Source of the DNA: Bacteroidales bacterium
Lineage (GTDB): Bacteria > Bacteroidota > Bacteroidia > Bacteroidales > PUMT01
NCBI GenBank assembly: GCA_007119075.1
Contig: SKQJ01000150.1
Coordinates: 1-6,549 of the forward strand
Length of the DNA: 6,549 nucleotides
Direction: 5' to 3'
In this document: piece by piece, positions 5,611 to 6,549 of the stretch
Layout of the letters: the number at the start of each line of letters is the position of its first letter
Position numbering within the stretch: the first letter of the stretch is position 1
Program-made: the position numbers and the translations under genes
Notes under the pieces: model-generated
The model's input: the letters and a program-made list of their open reading frames with translations, nothing else
Told to the model about the DNA's origin: nothing
Database searches by the model: none

Positions 5611-6549
5611 TTATAGACAGCTAATCCTATTGTTTTTTTGGTGCACCTTTCCCCTTGCATATGAAGCAAATATGCCACCAAAACAAAGTATGAAAAAGAG
5701 CACGAACACAACCCGTACGCTCAGAATGAAATATTCAATATTATGATCGCCAACCGGCTCCCTTCCGATAAAAAGCGAAAGTATAAGCATGACCATGCCC
5801 ATTGAGAACATTTGTCCGAGCAACCGCATCGTACCCATAGTGCCCGAGGCAATTCCATAATATTTTGGAGTCACCGACCCCATTATGGCATTGCTGTTTG
5901 GCGAGGAAAAGAGTCCGAATCCGATCCCAAGCAATACCAGCGTTGCAATTATCAGGTAAATGTTCATCCAGCTTAAAAAAACCAGGGACAGCAGTCCTGA
6001 TGTGGTCAAAGCCATTCCGACGGTTGCCAGAAGCCTGGGCTCAATCCGGTCTGACAGGCGGCCCGCAACAGGCGAAACAATTGCCATGATCACTGGCTGC
6101 GAAACCAGCACAAGCCCTGCATCCCGCGCTGATAAATCCTGTATATACTGGAGGTACAGGCTCATAATGAAGGCGATGGCGAAGGTGGCGCTGTAATTTA
6201 TCAGCGCCGCAAGGTTTGACCAGGCAAAAACCGGGTTTCTGCGAAAAAGGCCAAGTTGCATTACCGGGAAGGAATGCCTTAGTTCAAACCGGATAAATAG
6301 AGCCAGTCCGCCGACGCCGGCCGCCAGGAAAGAAAATCCGGCTACCGAAGGCAAAACGGTGAATCCGTATATAAGAAAAAACAGCGATATTCCATAAATC
6401 AGCGAACCCATCAGATCAAAAGGCTCGCCCGAGGCTTCGGACCATTCGCCCCTCACCCGCCGGATGAGGAAATAGATCCCTGTGCTGCCAATCATGGCCG
6501 TAAAAACAAATATGGCCCTCCAGCCCGGAAATTCAGTCAGCAGTCCCCC
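5611..6549 (-). CDS. MFS transporter, DHA2 (EmrB/QacA-like) family, N-terminus cut by window
   Basis: This is probably a proton-driven inner-membrane exporter of drugs or other small hydrophobic compounds. The frame is open from the right edge, so the ATG at 6495 is internal and the true start lies outside. The 312 visible residues begin GGLLTEFPGWRAIFVFT, the end of the signature loop and following helix of 14-helix DHA2 transporters. They continue with many hydrophobic helices. A short basic loop, GRLSDRIEPR, resembles the MFS cytoplasmic loop motif repeated in the second half. GIGFGLFSSPNSNAIMGSV followed by YYGIASGTMGTMRLLGQ is the conserved late segment of this family. The protein ends in a basic tail (RGKVHQKNNRISCL). 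Roughly the first 130-170 residues are missing. The substrate cannot be told from sequence. A 62-base gap with a promoter candidate separates it from DUF4271, so the two are probably separate transcription units. Confidence 0.9.
   Translation of the reverse strand, partial: GGLLTEFPGWRAIFVFTAMIGSTGIYFLIRRVRGEWSEASGEPFDLMGSLIYGISLFFLIYGFTVLPSVAGFSFLAAGVGGLALFIRFELRHSFPVMQLGLFRRNPVFAWSNLAALINYSATFAIAFIMSLYLQYIQDLSARDAGLVLVSQPVIMAIVSPVAGRLSDRIEPRLLATVGMALTTSGLLSLVFLSWMNIYLIIATLVLLGIGFGLFSSPNSNAIMGSVTPKYYGIASGTMGTMRLLGQMFSMGMVMLILSLFIGREPVGDHNIEYFILSVRVVFVLFFILCFGGIFASYARGKVHQKNNRISCL

Noticed and set aside
5584..5613. T-rich run after the MFS stop as a terminator.
   Set aside because: No hairpin precedes it; the run is better read as the spacer of the DUF4271 promoter.

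Overview
The window is a stretch of bacterial core genome in which every recognisable gene lies on the minus strand. Gene content and order (DUF4271 membrane protein, hemD, rnpA, yidD) match the arrangement I know from Bacteroidota. A promoter-like TAnnTTTG element and the lack of clear Shine-Dalgarno sequences before the starts also fit that phylum. I infer a member of the Bacteroidales/Marinilabiliales type with a mid-range GC content; I cannot name a genus.

Layout in transcription order, from high to low coordinates. The C-terminal two thirds of an MFS drug-type exporter (DHA2 class) enters from the right edge and stops at 5611. A 62-base gap holds the best promoter candidate in the window. 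It is followed by a 413-residue DUF4271 membrane protein (5548-4307) and a 147-base gap with nothing decisive in it. Then come hemD (uroporphyrinogen-III synthase family, 4159-3392), a 317-base non-coding stretch rich in inverted repeats, rnpA (RNase P protein, 3074-2682) and yidD (2710-2477), whose start overlaps the end of rnpA by 29 bases. A 170-base gap with a very GC-rich, strongly folding core precedes queD (2306-1860). Twelve bases later begins polA (1847 to the left edge), which is cut by the window before most of its polymerase domain.

The genes are housekeeping: tetrapyrrole synthesis (hemD), tRNA 5' maturation (rnpA), membrane protein insertion (yidD), the queuosine precursor pathway (queD) and DNA replication/repair (polA). 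The conserved catalytic and motif residues that I could check are intact. I see no mobile element, CRISPR array, toxin-antitoxin pair, defence system, tRNA or rRNA, and no exciting new protein system. The parts that earn a second look are the two structured non-coding intervals (about 2352-2448 and 3235-3376), which no named RNA family explains to my eye, and the uncharacterised DUF4271 protein with its long low-complexity N-terminal region.
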